In this document: positions 36,131-48,960 of the stretch, piece after piece
How the letters are laid out: each line of letters starts with the position of its first letter
Position numbering within the stretch: position 1 is the first letter of the stretch
Translations under genes and position numbers: made by a program
Notes under the pieces: generated by a model
Told to the model about the DNA's origin: nothing
The model's database searches: none
What the model saw: the letters and a program-made list of their open reading frames with translations, nothing else
NCBI GenBank assembly: GCA_026874595.1
Contig: CM049315.1
Coordinates: 34,614,164-34,678,163 of the forward strand
Source: Sipunculus nudus
Lineage: Eukaryota > Annelida > Sipuncula > Golfingiida > Sipunculidae
Direction: 5' to 3'
Length of the DNA: 64,000 bases

Positions 36131-36354
36131 GCTGTCAGACAACACTGAATAAGATGAGACTTTGTAAGTGACTTTCTGCAAAATTTTCCCTTTGTGTCCT
36201 TCAATCTGTAAGCTTTGATCAGATAGATAAAGATAAGATCTATACATATCAATACTTTACATTTTCAGCCCATAAATATTCTGAGGAACTTATTTGAAAA
36301 TATGTATGTATTGTTATATCAATCTTGTTTACCACACATCAGACTTGTAGTCAA

Positions 36355-36380
36355 TTCTGTATTGAATTGGAATTGAATTG
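36355..36380. repeat. Short GAATTGGAATT tandem repeat
   Basis: GTATTGAATTGGAATTGAAT continues with TGGAATTGAAG. A related ACTGGAATTGAAA is at 36408. Confidence 0.8.
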
Positions 36381-37424
36381 GAATTGAAGTTTTATAAAAG
36401 TTCTTGAACTGGAATTGAAAAACCTGAATTGACCCCAGGTCTGCCACACATGTGAAAGCACTTTACTAATACAGTAGGAGTTTTTTTATCTGAACACCTT
36501 GGTACAGTATTTTTATCTGGATAAAAGGCGATTTGATACACTATGATGTTTGACTAACCTTATTGTGACATGGTATTATATATGATCTGTTTTATATTCC
36601 ATTTGGCCTGTGTATTGTTAAGGGTTCTTTGATTAATTCTGATTATCAATATTGTAAACAGTCATAATTAATATTCTGTTATGGATATATATCTCTAGAA
36701 AAGTTTATTCCAAAATGAAGCTTCAATAAATACTGTCACTTATGGAAGCATTTAGCATGACTGAGTAATACTTCTTGCCCATTACTGCAATATAACCATC
36801 TAATGAAGTATATAAGGGGGCCAACTCTCTTTATGAAATGGGAGTTTCATTATTCTTTTGTAAGATGGGGGCACCAGAGCTTTAAACTGAAAAAGCTGAG
36901 CCTCTCAGCATATCATGCCAGGTCATCTGTCATCATTAACAATATTTATCTTTTTAAATAAATGACCGCATGAATCAGTATTGGTTAAAAAATAGTCATG
37001 AGAGAGAATTACTGCATGCTGAGTTAGGTACAGACCTGAACATAATTGACATTTCATGTATATCTGTTAAATGGACACAGGTATGCTTTTTAACCATTCT
37101 GTCTTCTGTTACGCTGGAATACTTCTGACTAAATCAAAGGTTACTATTAATATCATTTATTTTACTTTTACTTAATTTAACAAAAATCTGTAATGCTGTT
37201 TGGTTGAAAACAAACCTGTGTTTAACAGGTTAACATAAAACCAATAGTATCACTAAAAATTTTCACAAAACACAGATATATTCTTCTGAGACACTATTAA
37301 GTCTAATGGTCATATAAACAAGAAAGTGAATGTCTCTGCTGATATCAATAAAATTCTTTACTTGGCTGTTGGGTAGAAAATTGATTACTTCGATTACTTT
37401 GATTATTATAGCTCCACCAAGGAA
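36381..37424. other. Single-copy non-coding stretch
   Basis: Nothing recognised. Confidence 0.5.
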
Positions 37425-37560
37425 TTTATGTTTTCACCTGTCTGTATGTTTTATCAGTATTGGAGCAGGATTACAGGTATACATAAAGACTATACACAAT
37501 CACTTTCTATAAAACCTTGACAAGGGGTGGGACAGCTTTGGCCCTTTTAAATTTTGGTGA
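37425..37560 (+). repeat. Family F repeat fragment (GTTATGTTTTCACC type), copy 1
   Basis: GCTCCACCAAGGAATTTATG and TTTTCACCTGTCTG resemble GCTCTGCCAAGGGGGTTATG and TTTTCATATAGC at 51510. I recall AAGGAGGTTATGTTTT-type dispersed repeats in many animals. The assignment is by memory and weak. Confidence 0.4.
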
Positions 37561-39900
37561 ATATACCCATGCTTTAACACACTATGGTTCAGAGAATTGC
37601 TCTGGTGTCCACTACATCCTCCTCTGATTGGTCTGCTTTACATGCATCTTTTCTGGCACATGGCCAGGAATCAGACCAACAAGGGTTGGGTGTCGTTTGT
37701 TTAAAACTTAGAGCTGGACGCACAAAGTGATACCTAACACTATAATTGGTCTGATTACAATTCTTTTTCTGTGCCAGCCCTGGTGGTGAAACCCTGATAA
37801 TCTTGCTATACAAAGCAGCGGTTAAAAATGAAGGAGACCTCGAATGACTGCAGTGTCAAGACTGGTTAAGTTTACCAAAGTATCTACAAACCATCTATCT
37901 ACCATTATGTAAATTTACATAATCTTGCTTCAAGACATCAAACTCGCACAAAAAAGAAACATGGATTAAAACACAACCTCCTTCACACAAGTACCGGTAA
38001 TGGATGTTTGTTAAATGTCATGCAAGGAAATCACTGGAAAAGTTGAGACTAATTCTATTATTTGTTTCACACAGTGAAGCATTATGCAAGCTAGGTTTCC
38101 TTTATCCAAATGAGTTAATAGATTTGTTCCCTGATTAATGTAAAATAATAATATCGCCTTAAATCAAATCAAATATGAAAATGTTGGGACCAAATGATAT
38201 CCTGTTGTTGTGATAATGTAATTTAATTCCTGATTTGGTACACTTTATTAAATGTAGTAACAATTATCTATGTTTTATAAAACTTTATTTAAATCATAAT
38301 AGCTGCTGCTTCTTGTCAATTAATCAATATTAATAAAATAAAATGGGTCATAAAATTATACATACCTCAGAGTGCATGATCATAAAATTAAATTTATGGA
38401 TAGATACTGCACGGACAAGCATATTATACAGATTTTACAACTCCAGATTAAGGATAATTCTGAATTATGGGTTTGAATTTATTAATTTCAAACCAACAGA
38501 TGCCGATTTATCACTATCAAAAATTGTAATCAGTGAATTTCAATAAATTATATAGTTATATTATATTAATCCATTAAATCTGCAAAAAGACAACCATCGC
38601 AGTCTTATCATAATCTTTAGCAGCTTTGGAAAAGTTAATTGTTATGGGGAAGATTCTGGATTTTCCTTGATTTTCTTTCTTCCATCACAATACACAAGAT
38701 CTCCTATATTGCGCTGGTTACAGACATACATTTTTTGTCGAGATTGGTGTGATTTTTCAATCTCACCATCAATGGAGGTTGACTGATGTGATTATCAATG
38801 GCTCTGACAGGGATCAAGACTTTAAAAAAATGTTGTGCACATCAAGTAAAACATATACGACCTGAAAGAGAGAGAGATCTTCATACTAGACATTTCCTTT
38901 GCAGGCATGTCCTCAGGAAATATGTTGGACTACACTGTTAGCAGTATTTATGCCAAAACAAACTGTAATACAATTCAAGCAACCATTCTCTATATATATC
39001 AGAAAAAACAATTAAAATGGTTTCATATTGAAATACTAGATGGTGTTGATTGCTTCCTACTGTTTTGTTTATATTTAATCTCTACTTCTGAAAAAATACT
39101 GCACTGAAGTCATTATGAGTCAACTGACATGTATTAATTCCATCTGACACATCTAGCTTTTTCACTGCTTCATCTCTGAATGTTCTTAATACTAAATTGA
39201 TATTTAGCTCATAGCAACAATTGAATGGCAAAATATACCTATCAAACTGACACAAATAATCTGACAAATTTCCTTATCAGAGACATGTTAATATTTTATT
39301 AAATCAATTATTAATCACTACACTTAATTATTATTAAGAAGTGACTGTTTCACGGTTAAACAGCCAACTTAATTCTCTCTTTATTGTTGTCACCCTTCAC
39401 CTCAAAGGAAGATGATCATAAAGGACCTGGTAGCTCTCATGTGACATAGATTGGTTCCTTACAAATAAAGTCAAAGACACAATAGACCAGTTTCTGGGAC
39501 AATTCCTTTGAACTTTTTTCTGAGGAATGAAAGCCATACATGCTACATCAAACAAATTAGATACATGGTGAGTTCACAGGCTAGGTCAATGAATCTTCAG
39601 AAATGCTGGCTTGAACTGATGCTCGCAAAGCAAAGCTTAAGCTGGGAGCAGCAAATGAATCTGAAACCATCAATTAATGCTTTTTTCTGTTCCCAAAGTG
39701 AATTGTGCCACATGATATTTTGATGGGTTGCAATATTTTTTGTTATGCAGAATCAATTTCAGTTTATATGGACATAATGCATGCAAATATTTTAAAGAGT
39801 AGTCCTTAAGCCCCCCCAAAATTAAAAAAACCCAAAAGGATCATGAAAACATGGGCATGGCCTCCTTTCACATAGAGAAAGAAGCATAGGAAATCCGGAT
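37561..39900. other. Single-copy non-coding stretch
   Basis: AT-rich with no recognised gene, RNA or repeat. Confidence 0.5.
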
Positions 39901-39917
39901 GAAATGAATGAAAAAAA

Positions 39918-40265
39918 GTGGAGTTGGGGCTCAAGCCAATCATATTGACTCCAGCAAGCCAGGGCCCTCATCAGCTACCATACCAACAACAAAGTTCAGA
40001 AATAGTTTGTTTCCAAGTATTTGACCTCCAAATATTGAAAAAAAATAGAAGCGACATCTGTGAGGAAATCTGTAGATGCAACATCAAGCCAATTGCAAAG
40101 AGATACAAGACATCCTCCCAGGTTACCTCCAGAACATCCAGCACCGAGGTCAAGACAGGAATTCGGATGAGCCAGCAGAGCACCAGCAACCACGTCCACT
40201 CTGTGATGAAAGCCAACCCATGCAGCCACCCACATGCAGAAAATTTGACACCTTTATTTGAATGA
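39918..40265. other. Region of overlapping open frames on both strands, unassigned
   Basis: The plus strand is open for 115 codons (MELGLKPIILTPASQ...). A second plus frame and two minus frames are open over 40000-40235. The minus frame is hydrophobic (WTWLLVLCWLIRIP) and sits between an acceptor-like CTTTCATCACAG and a donor-like GAG/GTAACC, so a small membrane-segment exon is possible. The plus frame is Ser/Gln/His rich with no domain. Multi-frame openness is better explained by base composition than by a gene. Confidence 0.2.
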
Positions 40266-40779
40266 AGACAGACTGAGAGTGATCTTTACTTTCATCAACA
40301 GGAGCATTGGAAATCAGGAAATTAAAAAAAAAACTGATAGAAGAATAAAAAAAAAAGAGAAGAGAACATTAAATAAATAAACTGAAGCAAAAATTTATAT
40401 TGAGTTGTGTTGAGTCAATGTAAGCAGCTGGGCTATACTGCCTTACATTATCTTGAAAACCTCAGTAAATTTGAGTCAAGCCTTCAGCCATGTATGTGTT
40501 CATATCAATACATCCTAAATATCAACAAAGCTGGGATCAAATCTTTCAATTTACCTGCATCTGTGTAACAGTGATATGATGGACCAGACAAGGACAATAT
40601 GCAGGTCACTTAGGGATACAAATAGTTTGTATAGTAATAATTATAATTGGATCTTTCATGGGAAGTTTTAAGCTAAATAATACAGTTAATGTTCGAAAAT
40701 AATTGTGAAATACATGTTGTATTGTCAAATAATCCATTCAATATTACACTACTGATTCCCATGATTTAAATCTTGTTAT
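40266..40779. other. AT-rich non-coding stretch
   Basis: Contains short A-rich runs. Nothing recognised. Confidence 0.5.
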
Positions 40780-41560
40780 GTCTGTTTGAAGCAATTAATT
40801 AAAATACAACCCCATATCCCAGCAGTCCTTTGTGTCATCAGGAAAATTATGCACCAGTGCCAGCAGTGTCTAATGGCAAATGGCAACATGCCATCAACAG
40901 CCAATCTCCTCACAACTCGTATTCCCTGCTGACAAACATGGCACGACTGCAAACACAACAAAGCTCCAAAAACAGCTGACTGACAAGATGCCAGAAGCTA
41001 TCATGGGCATATTTTATCAAATTTTCCTCGACGTGCCTGCCTTCCATCTGACATCAATCAGCAATGGTCCGCAATTACGTAAATCAATAATAACACCAGC
41101 ACAATTATAACCAAAGAGCGCTGTAATCACAGAAAGTTAACGATGGAACGACAGTGGTTTCTTGGAATGCACCAGCTACAGAAAAGTGACGAGGCTATAT
41201 CGAAAAACCTGTCATTGAAACCCCCTGAGGAAATGACACCTCAGCACCTCAAAGTCGAGTCCTCTGGACAAGGGTAAAATCAAACAATTGACTCTAATTA
41301 TAAATCAGGCGATTAAATGTAATTTCCCTGACCGGTATCAACTGTTAGCCATTTATAATATCAAAATCTCTGCCAGGAAAACGACATCAGATCTCAAATG
41401 AGTCGCCAGAAATGGGATTGTCTAGAAGAAATCTTGTGACTTCGTGCTTCGGGCCCAGGACATAATTCATCAACATGCTACAAGAAATCCATCGAGAGAG
41501 GATTATTCCGGCTCAGGTGCCTCGTGGAATTTTATCTGATTGTCTTCCAATTTCACTTCA
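40780..41560. promoter_or_regulatory. Candidate conserved non-coding element, the longest in the window
   Basis: About 780 bp of balanced single-copy sequence without a sustained frame. Sites include GCAATTACGTAAATC (41070), GACTCTAATTATAAATCAGG (41291), GATTAAATGTAATTTC (41311) and GGATTATTCCGG (41500), a Bicoid/Otx-type core. Both flanks are AT-rich. This is the pattern of a developmental enhancer. Proof needs cross-species alignment. Confidence 0.38.
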
Positions 41561-42067
41561 TCTAATTTTTTTCCCAATCTGCAAGACATGTTTTGCGACT
41601 GAAACAGCACTATAACTGTATCTGATTCATGTTCAAATAACCAAATTTGTGCCATATTCCTCAATAGGGAAATCTTAAGGTGGCAGAAAATTTTATTACC
41701 AGACTAATCACAAACTGTCATGTTCTGAAAAATCTGGAAGCTGTAAAACACTTGACAATAAACCAAGAGATATGGGATTTGATGATGCTGTATCATCCGA
41801 GAGTCTGAGGCTGGGGGGAGAATTAAGATGTTCCATTTCCTTTTTAAGTTAAAAATCAAGGAATCAATGGACCTGCATACAAGATGGATATATAGCTCAT
41901 AATTTCTACCTGCAAAACACCGCCAACTCATTTTAATACTTATTTCATGGGAAGATAAAGTTTAGTGTTCATCATGAATCAGTGACTTAATTTATTTCCT
42001 TGGTAAAGTTACTATTTACTTGAAACAATGAGAAAATGATAAAGCAAAAAAAGTAATGAAAAAATAA
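41561..42067. other. Non-coding stretch
   Basis: Nothing recognised. Confidence 0.5.
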
Positions 42068-42351
42068 GGCCAAAAAAAGGTTTGGTACTCAGGCACTTTT
42101 TTTTCAGAAATCAGTGCAGGGAGGTGATTTTTTTTTACCTTTTTTGTATGTTGCAATAAAACTGTCAAATGATTAGGGAAAAGCATGAAAATAACAAAAA
42201 TCTTTTCCTACATTACAAAGGAAATCTTATCAAAATTGTATTATTCTATCTTCATGAAAGATGAAAATCAAAATAACAAATTTTCATGCGGGGGGGGGGG
42301 GTTAAAATTGACGCGGGTGGTGCCTGGGAACCATATACCATTTTTTTGGCC
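42068..42351. mobile_element. Harbinger-like MITE (family H), copy 2
   Basis: The left end GGCCAAAAAAAGGTTTGG leads to TACTCAGGCAC. The right end GTGCCTGGGAACCATATACC leads to ATTTTTTTGGCC. These match copy 1 ends (30459-30795). Flanks are TAA at left and AAA at right, a likely mutated 3-bp duplication. It carries a 12-G tract (42290-42301) next to a GACGCGGG phrase, while copy 1 has GCGCCCGCCCGC and ACCCCCGC at comparable subterminal places. Confidence 0.78.
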
Positions 42352-42690
42352 AAACACATGTATTATGCTGTCATTACAAAAATCCTGGTTTAATTCCCTG
42401 GAAAACTGAGTATTAGAGATGTTAATTAACATAACATGTGCTCCATTCAGATGAAAGTCCAGCGACTCAAGGACTTTGGTCAAGATCACTGACCGTCCTC
42501 TATAGATGACTGACCCATTAACCATGATTAATCCTTATTTCTACAGAATATGACATCTGGTAGCTAAGAAAATCCTAAGTAATTAAATTAATGGTGTATC
42601 CTAATCAACCTAGATTCACTAGAATATATGAAATTTGATCAGCCATAAAACAAAAAATATTCAATTAATCAATAAAATTCAGTAACTTTA
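42352..42690. other. Non-coding stretch
   Basis: Nothing recognised. Confidence 0.5.
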
Positions 42691-43234
42691 AACAAGAGCC
42701 CCATTGACCAGGAGAGGAGCACGTAATACAGCAAAGTAAATCTTTAGAGTGAAGATGTATCAAGTGACCACTCTGTCACTGAAAATTTTGACAAAAAAGA
42801 AATTGACCAAGGGACCCATGGGTCACATCACTCAGCTGAATTTTGGAAAATATTAGTAACTGCAAAATATTTTTATTTCTTTTGGTTTTCATGTATATTA
42901 TCATTAGAAAAGCTATGAGAAAATGGCCCTGCTAAAATGAAAAGTTTGACCAATATCCCTAATTTTAATACTAAGTTAACAGGTTTATTCACACCTAGGC
43001 CCTGCCAACTTTAAGAGATATGAATGAAATGCTACAAAGTATTTATATCTTCTTAAATCTTGTCAGTTAGCACTTACATTAGATCCTAATATTTTATCAC
43101 ATTTGAATATTAGGATTAAATTCCTGAATTTTTTTTCTTTAAAACAACAAAATTGTCCAAGTCTCATCAAAAAGAATTTATTTAACATTAAAATTATAAG
43201 ATTCATCTTGTTTATTAGCTCTGTGTATTGAAGG

Positions 43235-43375
43235 GGTGGGTGGGGGGAGGGGTCTCCGTTGTTACTGCTCGTGGCTGAAAAAAATGTTAATTTTAAGATT
43301 CATCTAGTTCATAGTACAGGTCTGTCAACAGAATGGGGGTGGAGTGGGGGGGGGGGGGGGGCGGGGGAGTGGGGG
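43235..43375 (+). repeat. G-rich tract in family B copy 2
   Basis: GGGGTGGGTGGGGGGAGGGG at 43234 and a run of 16 G at 43346-43361 followed by CGGGGG. It could form G-quadruplexes. Copy 1 has 25 G at the equivalent position. Confidence 0.9.
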
Positions 43376-43454
43376 TTGCCAGAGAAAAAGGCTCCCTGTG
43401 GTATGGTATTAACTGCAGACAGCCTGATCAAGCTCAACTCAGTGGAGAGAGCTG

Positions 43455-44810
43455 CACTGAATGACCTGCAGTCACCAAAGTGGACTGCTTGACAATATAA
43501 GGGAATACAACAAGAGCCTCCAAAATAAATTCAATTACTAGCCTAATTTTGCAGCTTTTATTTTCAAATTTCAGATTTAAACAGATTGAATCCTTATGTG
43601 CACATGCTGTGAAAATTAAATCCACAGTACTTACACGAAAAAAACGTGCCGGGCCAAAGTTGGGCAAAATTTAAGGTACCAATTTTTATTTTTGCTAATA
43701 TTTTAAAAATTTAAAAGATTTTGATCTAATTTTGGGTATACAATTTAATTTTGATTAATTAGTTATATTACTGGTAAAAAGTCCTTAGCTTTAACATGTT
43801 TGTGTTAAGTGATCAAATATCTTTTCTGATTTTTTACAAAATGCATTATGTTTGAGCCCATAACTTCTTTAAATTATACAATACAGACCTTATTTCTGGC
43901 ATGTATAAAGGAACTATATAGAGGAATATCAATGCTAAATATTAGGAAAAACAGATGAGTGGTTTTGATATTAGGCAGTCCTGAAGTGTGAAAATATGTT
44001 TTTAATAAAAAATTGAGGTTTTTCCTTAATTTCTCAAAGGAACAAAGTTGCAAAGACCCAGTTTTCAGCTTGGTAGGAGATCTTGGGGACATCTAACATT
44101 ATGCCAACAGCCTGGGGAGCATAGAGATATGCACTGAATGACCTACAGTCACCAAAGTGGACTGCTTGACAATGTAAGGGAATACAACAAGAGCCTCCAA
44201 AAAATGCAATGACTAGCCTAATTTTGCAGCTTTTATTTTCAAATTTCAGATTTCAACAGATAAAATCCTTATGTGTACATGCTGTGAAAATTAAATCCAC
44301 AGTACTTACAGGAAAAAAAACGTGTCTTGGCCAAAGTTTGGCAAAATTTAAGGTACCAATTTTATATTTTTGCCAATATTTAAAAAATTTAACAGATTTT
44401 GATCTAATTTTTGGTATACAATTAAATTTTGATTAACTAAAGTTGTAGTACTGAAAAAAAGTCCCTACCTTTAACACTTTTGGTCTTAAGTGACCAAATA
44501 TCTTACCTGATTTTTTTACAAAGTCCATTATGTTTGGGCCCATAACTTTTTTAAATTAAATAATACTGACTTAATTTCTGGCATGTACATAGGAACTATA
44601 TAGCGAAATATTTATGGTAAATATGAAGAAAACCAGATGAGTGGTTTTGATATTAGGCAGTCCTGAAGTGTGAAAATAGATTTATAATAAAAAATTGAGG
44701 TTTTTCCTTAATATCTCGAAGGAAGGAAGAACTATTGACCCAATTTTCGGCATGGTAGGATATTTTGGGGACATCTAACTGTGTGCCGAATTTCAGATTC
44801 GTAGGTCCAA
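43455..44810 (+). repeat. 678-bp tandem duplication inside family B copy 2
   Basis: ACTGAATGACCTGCAGTCAC at 43455 is repeated as ACTGAATGACCTACAGTCAC at 44133. Each is followed by AAAGTGGACTGCTTGACAAT, TACAACAAGAGCCTCC and a long collinear segment ending in CTTAATWTCTC. The copies differ by scattered substitutions and small indels. Copy 1 of the element has a single version. Confidence 0.93.
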
Positions 44811-44911
44811 TGGTGTCAAAATGTGCCAGTCTTACAGACGGACGGACAGACGGACGGACGACAGACAATAGACCATGACTATAGCTAAGATGACTTATAG
44901 TCAGCTGAGCT

Positions 44912-45149
44912 AAAAAAACTTTTATAATAAAAGGGAATCACGGTTGTGGCTGACATAATATATAGAAAAGCACCGGTAGAGAAAAGATCTCCTTACGTAC
45001 AATGTCTTTACCATGTTCTAGATATTAGTATAGAATACCACAAATCCAAAAGTTATTCTCATAAATTAAACCTAATATATTTGAGCATTTACTGTTATAT
45101 TCATGAAAAATATTCTTACATTAAAATTAAAATATTTTAAAATTTACTA
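44912..45149. other. Non-coding stretch
   Basis: Nothing recognised. Confidence 0.5.
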
Positions 45150-45157
45150 GTTTATTC

Positions 45158-45300
45158 ATCAAAATATTTATAAATAACAATTCATGTATCACATATACTT
45201 AACACATTTAAGAAGACACTAGAATATTCATACATGTATCACATATACTTAGCACATTTAAAAGGTCACTAGAATATTCATCAAAATATTTATAAATTAA
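45158..45300. repeat. Tandem duplication, period 50 bp, with outer direct repeats
   Basis: CATGTATCACATATACTTA begins at 45183 and again at 45233. Both are followed by ACACTAGAATATTCAT-like sequence. ATTCATCAAAATATTTATAA flanks the pair on both sides (45154 and 45275). Confidence 0.92.
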
Positions 45301-45479
45301 AGTTAATATATTTAATTAGTTGATGGTATAATACTGTATGCATCAACATATTCCTTCTCCATCTTAATTTGTGAGTCTGATGTTTTTGTTATTAGTGTTT
45401 TAAATAATAATGAAACTGTAATAGACTAGAAGTCAAAAAGGTGTCCTTAATAAACTGCATATTATCAGCTACTAAATTT

Positions 45480-45880
45480 AATTCAGGAAAAGTATAACAT
45501 TGTTTTTCACACACTGCTGTGTCGAGCTGTATGTTAAAGTTTGATTTCACAAGCAAAACTGTGTTGGAATGGTAGATCCTGAATAAGCGAACAGCCCCAG
45601 AGAACTGATCAAGGAAGAAATCAAATCATTATAAAACTGCTGATCATGATAAAACTGTCACCGCATGGTCCTGCAGTCAACTCATATAATGTCAATAAAC
45701 CCTGAGAGGTTATCCCAGGTTTATCTGGAACACATCAACAGATCACATTTATAGAGCGTCTGTTTTGTATGGCCCATCAAGTCGTAACAGTGGCTAATGA
45801 AAGGATGTAAACCAGCCTCCTGCTGACACTGCTGCAATCAGGCCAAGCAGCACTCGGATTTTAATGGTATATAAAGATTT
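45480..45880. promoter_or_regulatory. Candidate conserved non-coding element
   Basis: Balanced single-copy sequence without sustained frames. It includes AATGTCAATAAACC (45689), CACATTTATAGAGCG (45746), AGTGGCTAATGAAAGG (45789) and a GCTGATCATGAT block (45641). Flanked by AT-rich DNA. Role inferred only. Confidence 0.3.
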
Positions 45881-46435
45881 TACAGGTTGGTGTTCCTTAC
45901 TCTTTGTCAGTAAAATTACTTAAATATTATCAAATTTCTTAATCCTTAAAGGCATATAATCATATGCAAATAAGTTTATCATATGTTCATTATCTCATAA
46001 GATTAGTTCATTTTGGATGAATACAAAAGTAATTTCCAAACAATTACAAGTACTTTCCTGGTACATGGACATATTATCTCCAATTCATCTGTTTTACATA
46101 CTTGCTGTTATGGCTGTGTGTGAGCAATCACAGTCTGTTATTGTGTGTTAACCACAGGTCTGATCTTAAGCATGAGCAACAACTGCCAAAAAAGGCTATA
46201 GAAATAACATGCAAAGAATCGATCACTAGTTGGAAGCTTGAAAAACCTGGTTGGTCCAGTGTCACTTTACAGCCACCATTTGGTGAGCATGCTATATTTA
46301 TAATCATGCCTAGTACATGTTTTTATCACTTCTGCACATGAGTCAACATATGGTTTTAGAAAGAAATATTGTCATATTCTACAGTATGTTAGAGGGGCAT
46401 AATCTGTAGAAATAATATGCTAATTTTTTTCACAC
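45881..46435. other. Non-coding stretch
   Basis: Nothing recognised. The plus frame 46102-46341 has no domain. Confidence 0.5.
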
Positions 46436-46600
46436 TATAAGTTCAGTTTTGGCTTATACAAAAGTTTCTCAGCAAACTCCTCCCAGCACAAGATCTGAGT
46501 ACAGGTTGTTCAGCCGATTAACACCTTTTTATGGTTCTGCGTGTTAGAAAACATGGTCCATATGTGTATTTTTACAATAACAAGGTTGGAGGTCCAGTTT
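46436..46600 (+). repeat. Family I dispersed repeat, copy 2
   Basis: Shares the ordered phrases described at 29850-30010, with many substitutions, so both copies are old. Confidence 0.58.
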
Positions 46601-48229
46601 TTCACATGCCAACATATCCCAAACGAGGAGTAGTCTAAATGTGAATCTGTATATGGTGGTGAAACACTGGTTGTAATTGATGTAAGCCTGAAAAGAAAAT
46701 GGAAAATGCAGGTGGCATTCACGCTCTGTTAATGTTTGTGCCAGTGATCATGCCCAAAAAAAGCCTATGGTTTAGGCACAATATTTTGGCAGATACCATT
46801 TTATTTCAAAGAGAAGACACCATTGTATCATGTTTATTCAACATGATTTGTATCTGATTAGGTCCCTTTAAGGGGAAAACAAAATTTTGTGTTTATTAAT
46901 TAATTTACCTAGTATGTGATTTATCCCCTTTAGTAATATCTCACAATAACATCTATCACTCCTTAGATACTGAAAGAGACATCATGTTTTGCCCTGTCTG
47001 TACACTGCCTTTTTTACCATGCACTGAAATGAATAATATGGAACTGTTGATGCAACAGAAATCATGCACATGCACAAACACTTGTAATCAATCTTATGTA
47101 ACCTTATCTTATGCATCAACTTATCTTCTATATAAACTAGATTTTTTACTGTTAGTTACTATCTTTATTCACAACAGGAGTGTAGGATACACTGTGTTCA
47201 ATGAATGAATGTTTTCTTTCATGCCATTGAAAGTGCCCAGTGCAAGTTTAATTTACTGAAATAAGTCGAAAAGAATGGGTTCCTGAAGAAAATCTTTGCA
47301 GGTGCTGGTGTATTTCTTTAACTTAAAGAGTACATATTTTATGTAAAGCTAATATGCCTATTAAAGTAATGGGCACCTTTAAAGCTGCAATATATCCCTG
47401 TGGACATCCCATCACAATTACCTAGTAAATGAGATATAAGAGGCTGGAAAATATAAGAAATTTGGAAGTCCAATATCTCAGACCATGACAAGAATCACGA
47501 TGAAAGATCCCCGTTGTTCTAATTTAATATAATAATGTGTACCAGCAACTTGCCAGGAGTGTTTGCATCTGGTGGAATAATTTGGTACTACAAAGACAGC
47601 TATTTGGAATCACACAAGAAACGTTTTAATTAACTCTCTTTGGCACCATCTGTGTTCTCCTCCTGGTGCAAGGTTAAGTTTTAAATTGGTGTAATTACTA
47701 ATTTGTGATGGATATTGATGTATTAGGGTGAACTGAACTATGATGACGAATAAAGGCTTTACCAATTTTTTTTTAATGTTTTGAAGCTGTGACAAAAATT
47801 TATTAAAATCAAACTTGAAACAGTTTCTTGATAAGAATCTACATATGATGACTGTAGCAGTCTTTGAAAAGTGACCATATATAGTGAAAATAGGACAGGA
47901 GATTTATTACTATTTGGTGAGAAAATTATGATCAATCCTATGTGGAGTACGTACAAATTTGCTTCATTTCATAACATTTTAAACATATATATGTAGTCTT
48001 CTGGTTTAAAGACGTTCTCATAAATAAAACAGGCTCAACAGAATATTTTTTCTTGCAAATTGCATTTACAATATTGCCATATTACCTGCGGTTGAAAAAG
48101 AAGCACATATAGTGAGAGTGAAAACAGTTAAAAAACCTTTCCAATGATGAAATTTTTTTAAAAATCCCCTGACAGTGCTGTAGACATTTACAAAAAGTGA
48201 AAAACAGTGTTCTATGCAGCGTATTTTAG
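46601..48229. other. Single-copy non-coding stretch
   Basis: Nothing recognised. Confidence 0.5.
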
Positions 48230-48960
48230 GGATGCCAAACTTCCATTGGACTTTGGTGGAAATATAAGACAGATTTACAAACTGTGGAGTGGATTAGTGC
48301 CAAGATAGTATCCAGGGCTTAAGAATGACAGGCATTTCCTTAACGGAAGAACGACAGTGGTCCAGTTAGGGGAACACAAACCCAGCATTTCTGGTTGTCA
48401 CAGGAAGTGAACGGGGTAGACAAAAAGCCTGCCATTTCAGGAGGCACATATTTTTCAGAACAATATAGACCATGTGCTAATTCAAATGCCCCCCAGTAGG
48501 AGGAGCTTTTTTCCTACTGCTGCCATGTGCCTGTAGGGATATTCCATTACAGAAATTGTTAGCTGGGTAGTGGGTAACAAATTGCTTTTTGCTTGGAGGG
48601 ATTACCTGACTACAAGAAGTCTGCCGGTCTGGCCATAAGAGTTGCGGATTCATCTCCGTCACAGCAAATAAAACCTTGGCATTTTTCTCACCAACGCAAT
48701 CTGCCATCAGGGCGGTAATATTTTGTGAGTGGTCAATATGCTGTCATCTGTATCCATCAATCAATAATTCTTGCCACGAGCAACAAACAGTTTAATGTTC
48801 AGCTTGTTTTGGGGCTTTGGTCTCTCTTTTGTGGCACGCATGTTTTACCAACATCTCAGCTCCGAGACAAATGGATGCCAAGTCAGGTTCTCTGGCTTCT
48901 CTTTATTATAAATTTTCTTGACATCTTGGTCATCAGGTTGTCAAGGTAACTGAGAACAAT
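48230..48960. other. Balanced single-copy segment, unassigned
   Basis: Higher G+C than its surroundings, with short frames on both strands (minus 48477-48707, plus 48725-48949) and no recognisable domain or repeat. A conserved non-coding element is possible. Confidence 0.25.

Larger units (their letters stand above)
42691..44911 (+). mobile_element. Family B element, copy 2, with internal tandem duplication
   Basis: It starts AACAAGAGCCCC (42691) or at CCAAGGGACCCATGGGTC (42807). The latter includes the GACCCATGGGTC palindrome (42813-42824) and is followed by ACTCAGCTG. It ends in GACGGACGG repeats and TATAGTCAGCTGAGCT. The tail alone matches copy 1 from about 5080 to 5761. The segment from 43455 to 44132 is repeated at 44133-44810, so the internal region is doubled. 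No transposase. Boundary at the left is uncertain. Confidence 0.78.

Noticed and set aside
39918-40265. 115-codon plus frame with opposing minus frames
   Set aside because: Four frames on both strands are open over the same bases and none resembles a known protein, so it is kept only as an unassigned region.
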